Source: UBA6109 sp964506465
GTDB lineage: Bacteria > Desulfobacterota > Syntrophia > Syntrophales > UBA6109
Length of the DNA: 64,000 nucleotides
Assembly: GCA_964506465.1 (NCBI GenBank)
Contig: CAZDLM010000001.1
Location: 1 to 64,000, forward strand
Reading direction: 5' to 3'
In this document: positions 7,787 to 16,577 of the stretch, in pieces
Layout of the letters: each line of letters opens with the position of its first letter
Numbering within the stretch: position 1 is the first letter of the stretch
Position numbers and translations under genes: made by a program
The notes under the pieces: model-generated
The model's input: only the letters and a program-made list of their open reading frames with translations
Databases searched by the model: none
Told to the model about the DNA's origin: nothing

Positions 7787-9037
7787 TTGATTACTCAAAT
7801 AGTTGCACAAATCGCCCGCAATGCCTTTACGAAGGCCATGCAGTTTTCGGACGGACTGCCGCTGCGCCTCCCGGAGGCGGGCGCCGGGCCGCCGGGGCTC
7901 TTGTACATCCATATTCCTTTTTGCGAAAAGCTGTGTCCCTATTGCTCTTTTCATCGCGTTGTTTTTTCAGAGGATCGGTGCAGGAAATATTTCCGTGCTC
8001 TGCGCAGGGAAATATCCCTGTACCGGGATCTCGGCTACAATTTCGGGGGCATCTATGTCGGCGGAGGGACCCCTACGGTGCTCATCGATGAACTCGAACA
8101 AACGCTGCAGGCGGCGCGGGATCTGTTTGCCATCCGGGAGATCTCCGTCGAGACGAATCCCGATCACCTCACGCCCGGCCGTCTGGATGTCCTGAAGCGT
8201 GCCGGTGTCAATCGCCTGTCCGTCGGTGTTCAAAGTTTCGACGACGATCTTCTGCGGCGGATGGATCGCCTGGAAAAATACGGCAGGGGAGAGATGATCG
8301 CCGGCCGACTGAGAGAAACGAGCGGGCGCTTCGACACTCTTAACGCCGATATGATCTTCAATTTCCCCTCACAGACCGAAGCGATGATCGAACGGGATCT
8401 GGCGACGATCCTCAGCCTGGGTCTCGATCAGGTGACCTATTATCCGCTGATGGTGTCGGATCTGACGAAAGATGCAGTCCGGAAGGCTTTCGGCGAAATC
8501 GACTCGCGCAAGGAGCAGCGGTTGTATGAAATCGTTGCGCGCCGTCTCGCCCCGGCGTATCGCTTCTCGTCCGCCTGGTGTTTCTCCCGCAAAGAGGCCA
8601 TGATCGACGAGTACATCGTCGCCTACGGCGAATACGCCGGCGTGGGCAGCGGGTCGATTGGCTATCTCGGAGGGGTCTGTTATGCCAACACCTTCGATAT
8701 TGACGCCTACACATCGATCCTGCTGGGAGACAAGCCGGTCCTCCCTCTCCTGGCCGTTCGCCCCTTTTCGGTTCGCGACCGCGTCCGTTATGACTTCCTC
8801 ATGCGGCTTTTCGGCATGAAGGCGGACATGACGGAGCTGGAAAAGACGTTTGGCGGATCCTGGCGTTACCTGTGGAGCGATGTTCTCGCCTTCGGCGCGG
8901 CAGGCGCTCTTCGCTACGAAAAGCCGTTTTTCCGGCTCACGGACCGCGGCCGGTATATCTGGGTGATCCTGATGCGGGAGTTTTTTACGGCCGTGAACAA
9001 TTTCCGCCACCATTGCCGGGTGCAGGCCGGATATTGA
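7787..9037 (+). CDS. HemN/HemW-like radical SAM protein
   Basis: Radical S-adenosylmethionine enzyme of the coproporphyrinogen III oxidase-like family (HemN/HemW/HutW). The iron-sulfur cluster motif CEKLCPYC (C-x3-C-x2-C) follows YIHIPF, and the SAM-binding GGGTPT and ETNPDHL segments are in place. The C-terminal half has the HemN-C-like domain. True HemN, HemW heme chaperone or another role cannot be separated here. Start is uncertain: TTG 7787 gives 416 residues but has no clear ribosome site; ATG 7838 is an in-frame alternative. It is followed 53 bp later by selA. Confidence 0.85.
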   Translation: MITQIVAQIARNAFTKAMQFSDGLPLRLPEAGAGPPGLLYIHIPFCEKLCPYCSFHRVVFSEDRCRKYFRALRREISLYRDLGYNFGGIYVGGGTPTVLIDELEQTLQAARDLFAIREISVETNPDHLTPGRLDVLKRAGVNRLSVGVQSFDDDLLRRMDRLEKYGRGEMIAGRLRETSGRFDTLNADMIFNFPSQTEAMIERDLATILSLGLDQVTYYPLMVSDLTKDAVRKAFGEIDSRKEQRLYEIVARRLAPAYRFSSAWCFSRKEAMIDEYIVAYGEYAGVGSGSIGYLGGVCYANTFDIDAYTSILLGDKPVLPLLAVRPFSVRDRVRYDFLMRLFGMKADMTELEKTFGGSWRYLWSDVLAFGAAGALRYEKPFFRLTDRGRYIWVILMREFFTAVNNFRHHCRVQAGY

Positions 9038-9090
9038 GCGCGGACATCGTCGGCAGGCGGCCTCAATAGGCATAAGAAGGAGCTTCGGCT

Positions 9091-10542
9091 ATGACAGCAC
9101 GCAAGGAAATAGAGGACAGAAGGAAGGAATTGCTGCGCGGCCTTCCGAAGATCGATGAGATTCTTCTGGCCCTGCAGAAGAAAGAAGACGTCGCCGGCTC
9201 CGCACGGGAGATTGTCCGAACGGCCTGCCGCGATGTCGTCGACGGTCTTCGCGCGGAGATCCTCCGCGGCGCTGACCTCTCATCACTTCGTATTCCCGCG
9301 ATTGAGCAAGTGGCGGAAACCGTTGCGACTCGCATCGAAAATATGCGCAGGTGCCGGCTGCGCAAGGTGATCAACGCCACGGGCATCATCATCCACACCA
9401 ACCTCGGCCGCGCTCCCCTGTCCCGGGATGCCCTCGACCGTCTTCAGGAGGTGGGTGCGGGCTATTCGAATCTTGAGTTCGATCTGGTCCGGGGGCAAAG
9501 AGGATTGCGTTACGACCACGTTGGGGATCTCCTGTGCCGCCTCACGGGCGCCGAGGATGCGCTCGTCGTCAACAACAACGCGGCGGCGGTTCTCCTGGTT
9601 CTGAACACGCTCGCGAGCGACCGCGAGGCCGTGGTATCCCGGGGGGAACTGATCGAAATCGGCGGAGAATTTCGCATTCCGGACGTCATGGAGCGGAGCG
9701 GCGCACGCCTGCGGGAGGTGGGGACGACGAACCGGACCCATTTATCGGATTACGAAGGGGCCTGCGGAGACCAAACCGCGATGATTTTGAAGGTCCATAC
9801 GAGCAACTACCGGATCGTCGGCTTTACGGAAGAAGTTGCATTGACCGACCTCGCAGGGTTGGCGAAGAAGCGGGGCATCCCCGTCATGAGCGATCTCGGC
9901 AGCGGCTGTCTCGTCGATCTGGCGCCGTACGGCCTCGATCACGAGCCCACCGTGCAGGAGGTGCTGGCCGACGGGGCGGACGTCGTCACCTTCAGCGGCG
10001 ACAAGCTCCTGGGGGGTCCTCAGGCCGGCGTGATCCTCGGCCGCAAGGATCTTCTGGGACTCATGAAGAAGAATCCCCTGACGCGCGCGCTCCGCATTGA
10101 CAAACTCACGCTTGCGGCCCTGGAGGCGACGCTGATCCAGTACCTTCGACCGCAGGAGGCATGCGAGAAGCTGCCCGTCTTGCGGGCGCTGACGGAACCG
10201 GTCGAGGGCGTGTCGCTCCGCGCAAAGAAATTGGCGCGACGGCTGCGGAAGACCTGTCCGCCGACGATGAGTTTCGCCGTAAAGAAAGGGACCTCCCTGG
10301 CCGGGGGAGGATCGCTGCCGACCCGCGAGATCCCTACGGCGCTCGTTGCCGTTCGTTCAGCGGTCGTCGGGGCGAACGAACTCGAAAAAAGGCTCCGCAG
10401 GCTCGAAGTTCCGATCGTGGCGAGGATCTCCGATGACGAACTGCTGATGGATCTGCGAACGATTTCCGAGGAGGAATTCCCGGCGCTGATTCAAGGCCTC
10501 GCATCCATCTCCTCTCCGGAAGACATGCCTCCGTCGGCTTGA
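9091..10542 (+). CDS. selA: L-seryl-tRNA(Sec) selenium transferase
   Basis: SelA converts seryl-tRNA(Sec) to selenocysteinyl-tRNA(Sec) using selenophosphate and pyridoxal phosphate. The 483-residue product has the N-terminal SelA domain (LRKVINATGIIIHTNLGRAPL), the NNNAAAVLL segment and the PLP lysine Lys305 in TFSGDKLLGGPQ. AGAAGGAG precedes ATG 9091 with eight-base spacing. Its presence implies the organism makes selenoproteins. No selB, selD or selC, and no obvious in-frame-UGA gene, was found in this window, so the partner genes must be elsewhere. Confidence 0.96.
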   Translation: MTARKEIEDRRKELLRGLPKIDEILLALQKKEDVAGSAREIVRTACRDVVDGLRAEILRGADLSSLRIPAIEQVAETVATRIENMRRCRLRKVINATGIIIHTNLGRAPLSRDALDRLQEVGAGYSNLEFDLVRGQRGLRYDHVGDLLCRLTGAEDALVVNNNAAAVLLVLNTLASDREAVVSRGELIEIGGEFRIPDVMERSGARLREVGTTNRTHLSDYEGACGDQTAMILKVHTSNYRIVGFTEEVALTDLAGLAKKRGIPVMSDLGSGCLVDLAPYGLDHEPTVQEVLADGADVVTFSGDKLLGGPQAGVILGRKDLLGLMKKNPLTRALRIDKLTLAALEATLIQYLRPQEACEKLPVLRALTEPVEGVSLRAKKLARRLRKTCPPTMSFAVKKGTSLAGGGSLPTREIPTALVAVRSAVVGANELEKRLRRLEVPIVARISDDELLMDLRTISEEEFPALIQGLASISSPEDMPPSA

Positions 10543-10560
10543 AAGAGAAGAGGCCTTCGA

Positions 10561-11568
10561 GTGAATAACGCGGCTGAAGGATCGGATAGAAGAGTTCTTA
10601 CCGCAGGAGGAAAGGACGCCGGTCTGCGGCTAGATGTCTATCTGACTTCGCAGGACGCCTCTTTGTCCCGCTCTCAGGTGCAGAAATGGATTGAGCAGGG
10701 GAGGATCGAGATCGACGGCGCGGTCTGCCGCCGTCCCAGCCGCAGGCTGAAGCCGGAAGAGGTCGTGTCCTACAGCAGGCCCCGGCCGGTTCCCTATCGC
10801 CTCCTTCCCGAGGCGATTCCGCTTTCCGTCGTCTATGAAGACGAGGCGATCCTGGTGATCGACAAGCCGGCGGGAATGGTCGTCCATCCGGCCGCCGGGC
10901 ATGGGACCGGCACGCTGGTCCACGCCGTCCTTGCCCATTGCCGCGACCTTTCCGGCATCGGAGGAGAACTGCGGCCGGGAATCGTGCACCGCCTCGACAA
11001 GGAAACGTCAGGGCTTCTGGTCGTCGCAAAATCGGATGAGGCGCATCGACGGCTCGCCGAGCAATTCAAGAGCAGGCTCGTGAGCAAGACCTATCAAGCC
11101 CTGGTGTTCGGCGACGTTCGGGAAGAGACGGGTCGGATCGAAAAGCCGGTCGGCCGGCATCCGTCGGACCGCAAGAAGATGTCGGCCGTTTCCCTGCGGG
11201 GGAAACCGGCCGTCACGTCGTGGCGCGTAGCGGAACGGTACGGGGAGGCGACGCTTCTCGACATCCGGATCGAAACGGGAAGAACGCACCAGATCCGTGT
11301 GCATCTGACTTCTGTGGGGCATCCCGTTGTCGGGGACAGGACCTATGGAAATCCCGGCAGGCTCCGCAATGTTCGCGATCCCCGCGTCCGGAGACTTCTC
11401 CAGTTCCTGGACCGGCAGGCCCTGCACGCGTCGCGGCTGGAATTTGCCCATCCCTTGAACGGCATGCCCCTGGCGTTTTGCTCGCCCCTGCCGGAGGATG
11501 TCAGGACCGTCTGTGAACAACTGAGATGCTTGACTACGTCGAACGAGGATCGATCGGATATTTTGTAG
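10561..11568 (+). CDS. RluA/RluD-family RNA pseudouridine synthase
   Basis: Predicted 335-residue enzyme that isomerises uridine to pseudouridine, most likely in 23S rRNA. An N-terminal S4 RNA-binding domain (about 20-80) precedes the catalytic domain with HRLDKETSG, whose Asp146 is the nucleophile, and RTHQIRVHL. The sequence is closest in layout to RluD. It starts at GTG 10561, 18 bp after selA, and its 3' end overlaps pgeF by 43 bp, indicating translational coupling. Confidence 0.92.
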   Translation: MNNAAEGSDRRVLTAGGKDAGLRLDVYLTSQDASLSRSQVQKWIEQGRIEIDGAVCRRPSRRLKPEEVVSYSRPRPVPYRLLPEAIPLSVVYEDEAILVIDKPAGMVVHPAAGHGTGTLVHAVLAHCRDLSGIGGELRPGIVHRLDKETSGLLVVAKSDEAHRRLAEQFKSRLVSKTYQALVFGDVREETGRIEKPVGRHPSDRKKMSAVSLRGKPAVTSWRVAERYGEATLLDIRIETGRTHQIRVHLTSVGHPVVGDRTYGNPGRLRNVRDPRVRRLLQFLDRQALHASRLEFAHPLNGMPLAFCSPLPEDVRTVCEQLRCLTTSNEDRSDIL

Positions 11569-12320
11569 CGCGTGAACTTGCAGCGCACTCCTTCGTCCGT
11601 CATGGTTTCCTGACGAAACGTGGCGGCGTTGAAGACGGCCCGTTCAGCGGGCTCAATGTCAGCAGTCGCCTGGGAAGCCGGGATTGCGTCCGGCAGAACT
11701 GGGAGCTTCTTTCGTCGGCATTGCGGATCCCGGTCTCACGGTTTGTTCTCGCCAAACAGGTCCATGGGAAAGAAGTCCTCGTCGTTGGCGGCGATCCGCG
11801 GGCCGCTGCAGCCGGAAAGAACGGGGAATTCGACGCCCTGGTTACGGATCGTCCGGGGCTGACGCTCGCCATCAGGACGGCGGACTGCGTTCCGATCTTC
11901 CTGCTGGACCCCCGTCGTCGCGCCATCGGCGTTGCCCATGCGGGGTGGAAGGGAACGGTCGCCAATATCGTGGGAGGAGTCGTCGATCGAATGAAGACGT
12001 GTTACGGCTGCCGACCGGCCGACCTGTTGGCTGCCATCGGTCCTTCCATCGGCGCCTGCTGTTACAGAGTGGATCGGCCGGTCTACGACGCGGTGCATTC
12101 GGAGCACGAGCGAAATTCCTGGTTCCGCAGCAGCGGCACCGACGGTTGGCTGTTCGATCTGCCGCTTGCAAACCGAATGCAGCTCGTGGAGGCAGGCGTT
12201 CCCGAAAGAAGGATCGTGACCTCGGAGATCTGCACAGGCTGCCGCGCCGATCTTTTCTTCTCGCACCGCCGGGACGGCGCCGACACGGGCCGGCAATTGA
12301 ATTTCATGATCCTGGAGTAG
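11526..12320 (+). CDS. pgeF: PgeF/YfiH (LACC1-like) multi-copper-type protein
   Basis: This 264-residue protein belongs to the YfiH/PgeF/LACC1 family, reported as purine nucleoside phosphorylase/adenosine deaminase enzymes and as peptidoglycan editing factors. Conserved motifs are RTADCVPI, HAGWKGT and IGPSIGACCY, which together supply the Cys/His metal and active site. It overlaps the pseudouridine synthase gene, the usual rluD-pgeF pairing of Gram-negative bacteria. The start ATG 11526 keeps the normal family length. Confidence 0.9.
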   Translation: MLDYVERGSIGYFVARELAAHSFVRHGFLTKRGGVEDGPFSGLNVSSRLGSRDCVRQNWELLSSALRIPVSRFVLAKQVHGKEVLVVGGDPRAAAAGKNGEFDALVTDRPGLTLAIRTADCVPIFLLDPRRRAIGVAHAGWKGTVANIVGGVVDRMKTCYGCRPADLLAAIGPSIGACCYRVDRPVYDAVHSEHERNSWFRSSGTDGWLFDLPLANRMQLVEAGVPERRIVTSEICTGCRADLFFSHRRDGADTGRQLNFMILE

Positions 12321-12357
12321 GCGCACTGCCGAAACATCGGTGGAAAATACAAAAAGC

Positions 12358-12385
12358 TTGACAGTTTACGTTTTTTTGATATAGG
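12358..12385 (+). promoter_or_regulatory. Sigma70 promoter of rho
   Basis: TTGACA at 12358-12363, a 16-bp spacer and TATAGG at 12380-12385 form a good sigma70 promoter. It predicts a start near 12392 and a 5' leader of about 210 nt before rho. The rest of gap 12321-12605 is AT-rich leader with no gene. A long untranslated rho leader fits the known autoregulation of rho by premature termination. Confidence 0.7.
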
Positions 12386-12605
12386 AAGATTCAAACAAAG
12401 AAAGGCGCTGACTCCTTCCTATTTTAAGTGCATCATAAAACCCATTGAACAGCCTGGTGTTTTCACCCATTTTTTTATCATGATCGATCTGTGTTTTTCC
12501 ATGGGAAACAAGTAACTGTTGAGACACAATGGCGTTGTCAGTCGTTGTCGTAGCTTTGCTGCAACAAGTATTTCAAGAAAGGACGTGAGGCGGGGACGAA
12601 AGTTT

Positions 12606-13853
12606 ATGAACATCGAGGACATCAAAAGACTGCCCATCAGTGAATTAGCGAAGTTGGCCAAAGACCTTGAAGTGGCCGGTGCCGGAGGGATGAGAAGGCA
12701 GGATCTGATATTTGCGATCCTGCAGGCCCAGGCGGAAAAGAACGGCATGATCGCCGGTTCGGGAGTGCTGGAAATCCTTCCGGACGGGTTCGGATTTCTA
12801 CGTGCCGTCGATTACAACTATCTGCCGAGCCCGGATGACATCTACATTTCCCCTTCGCAGATCCGAAGATTCAATCTTCGCACCGGCGATACGGTATCCG
12901 GGGAGGTCCGGCCCCCCAAGGAAGGCGAGAAATACTTCGCACTCCTGAAGGTCGATTCCGTCAATTTTGAAAGTCCGGAGTCCACCCGCGACAAGATTCT
13001 CTTCGACAACCTGACACCGTTGTACCCCGAGGAGAAGTTGAAACTGGAATTCGATGCGGAGAACATCTCCACCCGCGTCATGGACCTGTTCACGCCCATC
13101 GGAAAGGGACAGCGGGCGCTGATCGTTTCGCCGCCGCGCGCAGGAAAGACGGTGCTGCTGCAGGATATCGCCCATGCGATCATGGCGAACCACCCCGAGG
13201 TGATCCTGATGGTGCTGCTCATCGACGAGCGACCGGAAGAAGTCACGGATATGCAGCGCAGCGTGAAGGGGGAAGTCATTTCATCCACTTTCGATGAACC
13301 GGCGACACGGCATGTGCAAGTGGCGGAGATGGTCATCGAGAAGGCCAAGCGGCTTGTAGAGCACAAGCGGGATGTCGTCATTCTGCTGGACAGCATCACC
13401 CGGCTTGCCCGCGCGTACAATACCGTCGTTCCCCCGAGCGGCAAGGTGCTCTCCGGCGGCGTCGATTCGAACGCTCTGCATAAGCCGAAACGTTTCTTCG
13501 GCGCGGCCCGCAACATCGAGAACGGCGGGAGCCTCACGATCATCTCCACGGCGCTCATCGATACGGGGAGCCGGATGGATGAAGTCATTTTCGAAGAATT
13601 CAAGGGGACGGGGAACATGGAGCTGCACCTCGATCGGCGGATTGCGGACCGCAGAGTCTTCCCGGCCTTCGATCTTGTCCGGTCCGGGACGCGCAAGGAA
13701 GAGATGTTGATTCCCAAACAGCATCTCAACCGCGTCTGGATTCTCCGTCGTCTGCTGCAGGAGATGAATCCCGTAGACGCGATGGAGTTCATCATCGACA
13801 AGATCCGCAAATCGGAAACGAACCAGCAATTCTTGGATTCCATGAACCAGTAG
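12606..13853 (+). CDS. rho: Transcription termination factor Rho
   Basis: Rho is the hexameric RNA-dependent ATPase/helicase that ends transcription. The 415-residue product has the N-terminal helical Rho-N domain (about 1-45), the cold-shock-like RNA-binding domain (GVLEILPDGFGFLRA) and the RecA-type ATPase with Walker A SPPRAGKT, Walker B VVILLDSITRLARAYN and the Q/R-loop region. It has no large insertion. Start chosen at ATG 12606 because it gives the family-standard N-terminus; 29 upstream in-frame codons belong to the leader. Transcribed from its own promoter. Confidence 0.97.
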   Translation: MNIEDIKRLPISELAKLAKDLEVAGAGGMRRQDLIFAILQAQAEKNGMIAGSGVLEILPDGFGFLRAVDYNYLPSPDDIYISPSQIRRFNLRTGDTVSGEVRPPKEGEKYFALLKVDSVNFESPESTRDKILFDNLTPLYPEEKLKLEFDAENISTRVMDLFTPIGKGQRALIVSPPRAGKTVLLQDIAHAIMANHPEVILMVLLIDERPEEVTDMQRSVKGEVISSTFDEPATRHVQVAEMVIEKAKRLVEHKRDVVILLDSITRLARAYNTVVPPSGKVLSGGVDSNALHKPKRFFGAARNIENGGSLTIISTALIDTGSRMDEVIFEEFKGTGNMELHLDRRIADRRVFPAFDLVRSGTRKEEMLIPKQHLNRVWILRRLLQEMNPVDAMEFIIDKIRKSETNQQFLDSMNQ

Positions 13854-13869
13854 CGACTGCAAGAGCCCC

Positions 13870-13897
13870 TTGCATTTCATCGGGAAAGTGGTATAAG
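13870..13897 (+). promoter_or_regulatory. Sigma70 promoter of the rpmE-prfA-prmC-murA-hisD run
   Basis: TTGCAT (13870-13875), 16-bp spacer, TATAAG (13892-13897). The predicted start near 13903 leaves a 77-nt leader to rpmE. A small TGCAAG-N5-CTTGCA hairpin overlaps the -35 region and could be the weak 3' end of rho. Confidence 0.6.
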
Positions 13898-13979
13898 CGC
13901 AACCCCGTCTATCTGTAACCGGGATGCGTTTTAGAAGACCCGATCGGGCGACGAGGATGACAGGAGGAACAAGGCGAAT

Positions 13980-14192
13980 ATGAAAGAAGGCATTCACCCT
14001 GAATACCAGGAAACGACCATCACCTGCGTCTGCGGGAACGTCATCAAAACCCGCTCCACGAAGAAGGATATCAAGGTGGAAATCTGTTCGAAGTGTCACC
14101 CCTTTATGACGGGCAAGCAGAAGATCATGGACACGGCCGGTCGTGTAGAGCGGTTCAGAAAGAAGTACGCCGCCAAGGAAGAAAAGAAATAA
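13980..14192 (+). CDS. rpmE: 50S ribosomal protein L31, zinc-binding type
   Basis: This 70-residue ribosomal protein has four cysteines (Cys16, Cys18, Cys36, Cys39) in the C-x-C...C-x2-C arrangement of the zinc-containing L31 form. The motif ICSKCHPFMTGKQK is typical. AGGAGGAA precedes ATG 13980. It is usually followed by prfA and prmC, as here, although a DUF1385 gene often found between them in related genomes is missing. Confidence 0.97.
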   Translation: MKEGIHPEYQETTITCVCGNVIKTRSTKKDIKVEICSKCHPFMTGKQKIMDTAGRVERFRKKYAAKEEKK

Positions 14193-14457
14193 TTCCGCGG
14201 TGCAAGTCCGCAAGTTCTTTTAAGGGCTGCGCAGGGCCGAATGCAGCGCAGCCGGGGCGCCCCTTGGCGTGCCGCCGTCTCTACATCCGCAGATCTCTCC
14301 TTGTTTCCGATCTTGACTTAAGAGATAATTCACTGCAACGGCTTGAGGGAAGGCCTGCCTGTCTTTGCGGCGGCCTGACGGGGAAGCCGCTTTCTTGAAA
14401 CGGGGGTTTTTTGAGCGCTTCCTCCGGAGCGGGCAAATCCCGTAATCATGGAAGAAT
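14193..14457. other. Structured gene-free gap between rpmE and prfA
   Basis: No gene is visible in these 265 bp. The segment holds a perfect hairpin GGCTGCGC-N13-GCGCAGCC near 14225-14253, the palindrome GGGGCGCCCC next to it, and a weaker GCGGC-N11-GCCGC pair before a TTTCTT tract near 14392. These may be partial terminators or a degraded palindromic repeat. Confidence 0.4.
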
Positions 14458-15550
14458 ATGGAAGAAATATTTAAAAAGATTAAAGATATAGAACATCGAT
14501 ACCGCGAGTTGGAGGGGTTGCTCAGTGACCAGAGCGTGATCGGCAAACCGGGCATTTATCAGAAATATGCCAAGGAGCACTCGGATCTGGAGGAACTCGT
14601 CCATACGTACCGGGAGTATGAAAAGCTCTGCGGACGGATCGAAGAAGATCAGGCGTTGCTTCGGGAAAATGACGAGGAGCTCAAGGAGATCGTCAAGGAG
14701 GAGCTGCCCGCTCTTCGGGACAAACGCGCGGCCCTGGAAGAGCAGCTTCGCATCCTGCTGACACCGAAGGACCCGAACGATGAGAAGAACGTCGTAATGG
14801 AAATCCGCGCCGGTGCAGGGGGCGACGAAGCGGGACTCTTCGGCGGCGATCTGTTCCGGATGTATGCGCGCTATGCCGAATCCCAGGGATGGAAGATCGA
14901 AATCATCAGTCATACGCCCTCGGGCGGCGTCGGCGGCTTCAAGGAAATTATTGCGCTTGTCGAAGGCCGGGGGGCGTACAGCAAGCTGAAATATGAGAGC
15001 GGCGTGCACCGCGTGCAGCGGGTCCCCGCGACCGAGGCGCAGGGCCGGATCCACACGTCCACCGTTACGGTGGCAATTCTTCCGGAGGCGCAGGACGTCG
15101 AGATTCACATCGATCCGAACGAATTGCGCATCGACGTCTATCACTCGAGCGGCCACGGCGGGCAGAGCGTCAACACCACCGACTCCGCCGTCCGGATCAC
15201 GCATCTTCCGACGGGTCTCGTCGTGACCTGTCAGGATGAGAAATCGCAGCTCAAAAACAAGGCCAAGGCGATGAAGGTGCTGCGGTCGCGCCTGCTGGAT
15301 CAGGCGGNNNNNNNNNNCGGTGGACAAGCAGAACGCCGACATCTCGAAGACCCGGCGCAGCCAGGTGGGGAGCGGCGATCGAAGTGAACGGATCCGCACC
15401 TACAACTTTCCTCAGGGAAGGATCACGGATCATCGCATCGGTCTGACCGTCTACAATCTGGAAAACTTTCTCGACGGGAATATCCAGGCGATGGTTGACG
15501 CTCTGAGCGCACATTTCCAGACGGAAAACCTCAAGCAGTCGATCAACTGA
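14458..15550 (+). CDS. prfA: Peptide chain release factor 1 (interrupted by an N gap)
   Basis: RF1 recognises UAA/UAG stop codons and releases the peptide. The PAT stop-codon-reading tripeptide is present in RVPATEAQGR and the catalytic GGQ in SSGHGGQSVN. Ten N at 15308-15317 split the gene and throw the two halves out of frame. Joining LLDQA directly to VDKQNAD by collapsing a shared CGG gives exactly the family length in this region, so the gene is almost certainly intact and the gap artificial. Start ATG 14458; an out-of-frame ATG nine bases upstream leads to a stop within nine codons. Confidence 0.95.
15308..15317. other. Assembly gap (10 N) inside prfA
   Basis: Exactly ten N, the usual scaffolder placeholder. 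Left flank ends CAGGCGG and right flank begins CGGTGGAC. The reading frame requires the real distance to differ from ten by a non-multiple of three, and RF1 alignment implies the contigs overlap by CGG with nothing missing. Confidence 0.95.
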
Positions 15551-15579
15551 CGCGACACGGCCGTCATGAATCCGAAAGC

Positions 15580-15624
15580 GAGCGCAGCCCCACAACGTGG
15601 GGCAAGGGAGCGGATGAAGAACAA
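15580..15624. repeat. Interspersed palindromic repeat, copy 2
   Basis: This matches the repeat at 7531-7575 from GAGCGCAGCCCC to AAGGGAGCGGATGA. Its hairpin is GCCCCAC-AAC-GTGGGGC (15587-15603), differing from copy 1 by one paired, compensatory change. The repeat lies between prfA and prmC and contains the ATG at 15614 that could start prmC. Confidence 0.75.
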
Positions 15625-16525
15625 AAGGACCTCCTTGGCGATCGGCAATTCTCCGGAACCTGCTGCGGAGGGCTTCACCGTCCAAAGTCTCCTGCACAGG
15701 GCGGCGCTGTCGTTTGCCCGGGCGGGATCCTCTTCCCCCGCATTGGATGCCGAGATGCTCTTGATGCAGGTTCTCGGCGCTTCCAGAACCGACTTGCACG
15801 TCCAGGCGCACCGGGAAATATCGCCGGAGGAGCAAAATGTCTTCAACGCACTCGCCGAGCGGCGCCTCGGCGGGGAACCGGTCGCCTATCTGATCGGCAG
15901 GAAGGAATTCTGGTCGATCGACTTGGAGGTCGATTCGACGGTCCTGGTACCGCGACCGGAGACGGAAATTCTTGTCGAGGAAGTCCTCCGCGTTGCCTCC
16001 GATGCGGAACCGGGCGCTTTACGGATTGCGGATGTAGGGACCGGAAGCGGGGCCGTTGCCTTGGCGCTTGCCGGTGCGCTGAAGAGAGCGCGCATCGTCG
16101 CCACGGACATTTCACGCAAGGCTCTTGCGGTGGCCTCCCGGAACGCGCGTCGCCTGCGTCTGCAGGACAGAGTCACCTTCCTCGCCGGCGATCTGCTTGC
16201 ACCTCTGAAGGGGTGCTTCGACTGCATCGTCTCCAATCCTCCGTATCTGTCAGAAAGAGAGTTTTCCTCCCTGATGAGGGATGTCCGCGAATTTGAGCCG
16301 AGAAACGCTCTGGTGGCAGGCCCGGAGGGAATGGAGATTCACCGTCGGCTGATCGAGACCGCACCGGGACATCTTCGGCAGGGCGGCCGCCTGTTTCTGG
16401 AAATCGGACCTGACCAAAAAATGCAGGTTGAAGATTGCTTTCTCAAGAAGGGGTGGTACAAGGATATCCGGTTTCGCCGGGATTACGGAGGACTCTGGAG
16501 GGTGGTATCCGGCGCACGCATCTGA
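15614..16525 (+). CDS. prmC: Release factor glutamine methyltransferase
   Basis: PrmC methylates the glutamine of the GGQ motif in release factors, so its place after prfA is functional. The protein has an N-terminal helical domain, a SAM-binding Rossmann fold (VGTGSGAVALALA) and the catalytic NPPY motif. The start is uncertain because the 5' region consists of interspersed repeats: ATG 15566 and ATG 15614 are possible, as is TTG 15635, which has AAAAGGA at good spacing and gives about 296 residues. Family homology only begins at about FTVQSLLHRA (15671 onward). Confidence 0.92.
   Translation: MKNKRTSLAIGNSPEPAAEGFTVQSLLHRAALSFARAGSSSPALDAEMLLMQVLGASRTDLHVQAHREISPEEQNVFNALAERRLGGEPVAYLIGRKEFWSIDLEVDSTVLVPRPETEILVEEVLRVASDAEPGALRIADVGTGSGAVALALAGALKRARIVATDISRKALAVASRNARRLRLQDRVTFLAGDLLAPLKGCFDCIVSNPPYLSEREFSSLMRDVREFEPRNALVAGPEGMEIHRRLIETAPGHLRQGGRLFLEIGPDQKMQVEDCFLKKGWYKDIRFRRDYGGLWRVVSGARI
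15648..15677. repeat. 30-nt repeat shared with 56061-56090, copy 1
   Basis: The segment from ATTCTCCGGA to GGCTTCA matches 56061-56090 at 26 of 30 positions by eye. It lies in the presumed N-terminal coding region of prmC just after palindromic repeat copy 2. The core forms a short CTCCG...CGGAG stem. Confidence 0.55.
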
Positions 16526-16577
16526 AGCGCCGGGTTTCCGTACGGATTCTCACCGGAGGAGGCGGAAGGAGCAGGGC

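Noticed and set aside
7457..7954. Long N-terminal extension of peptide deformylase
   Set aside because: The extension crosses a dispersed palindromic repeat, is not deformylase-like, and GTG 7456 has a good ribosome site and gives normal family length.
14225..14262. Third copy of the 44-nt palindromic repeat between rpmE and prfA
   Set aside because: It shares only a GCGCAGCC core and hairpin character; the flanks do not align, so it is not called a copy.
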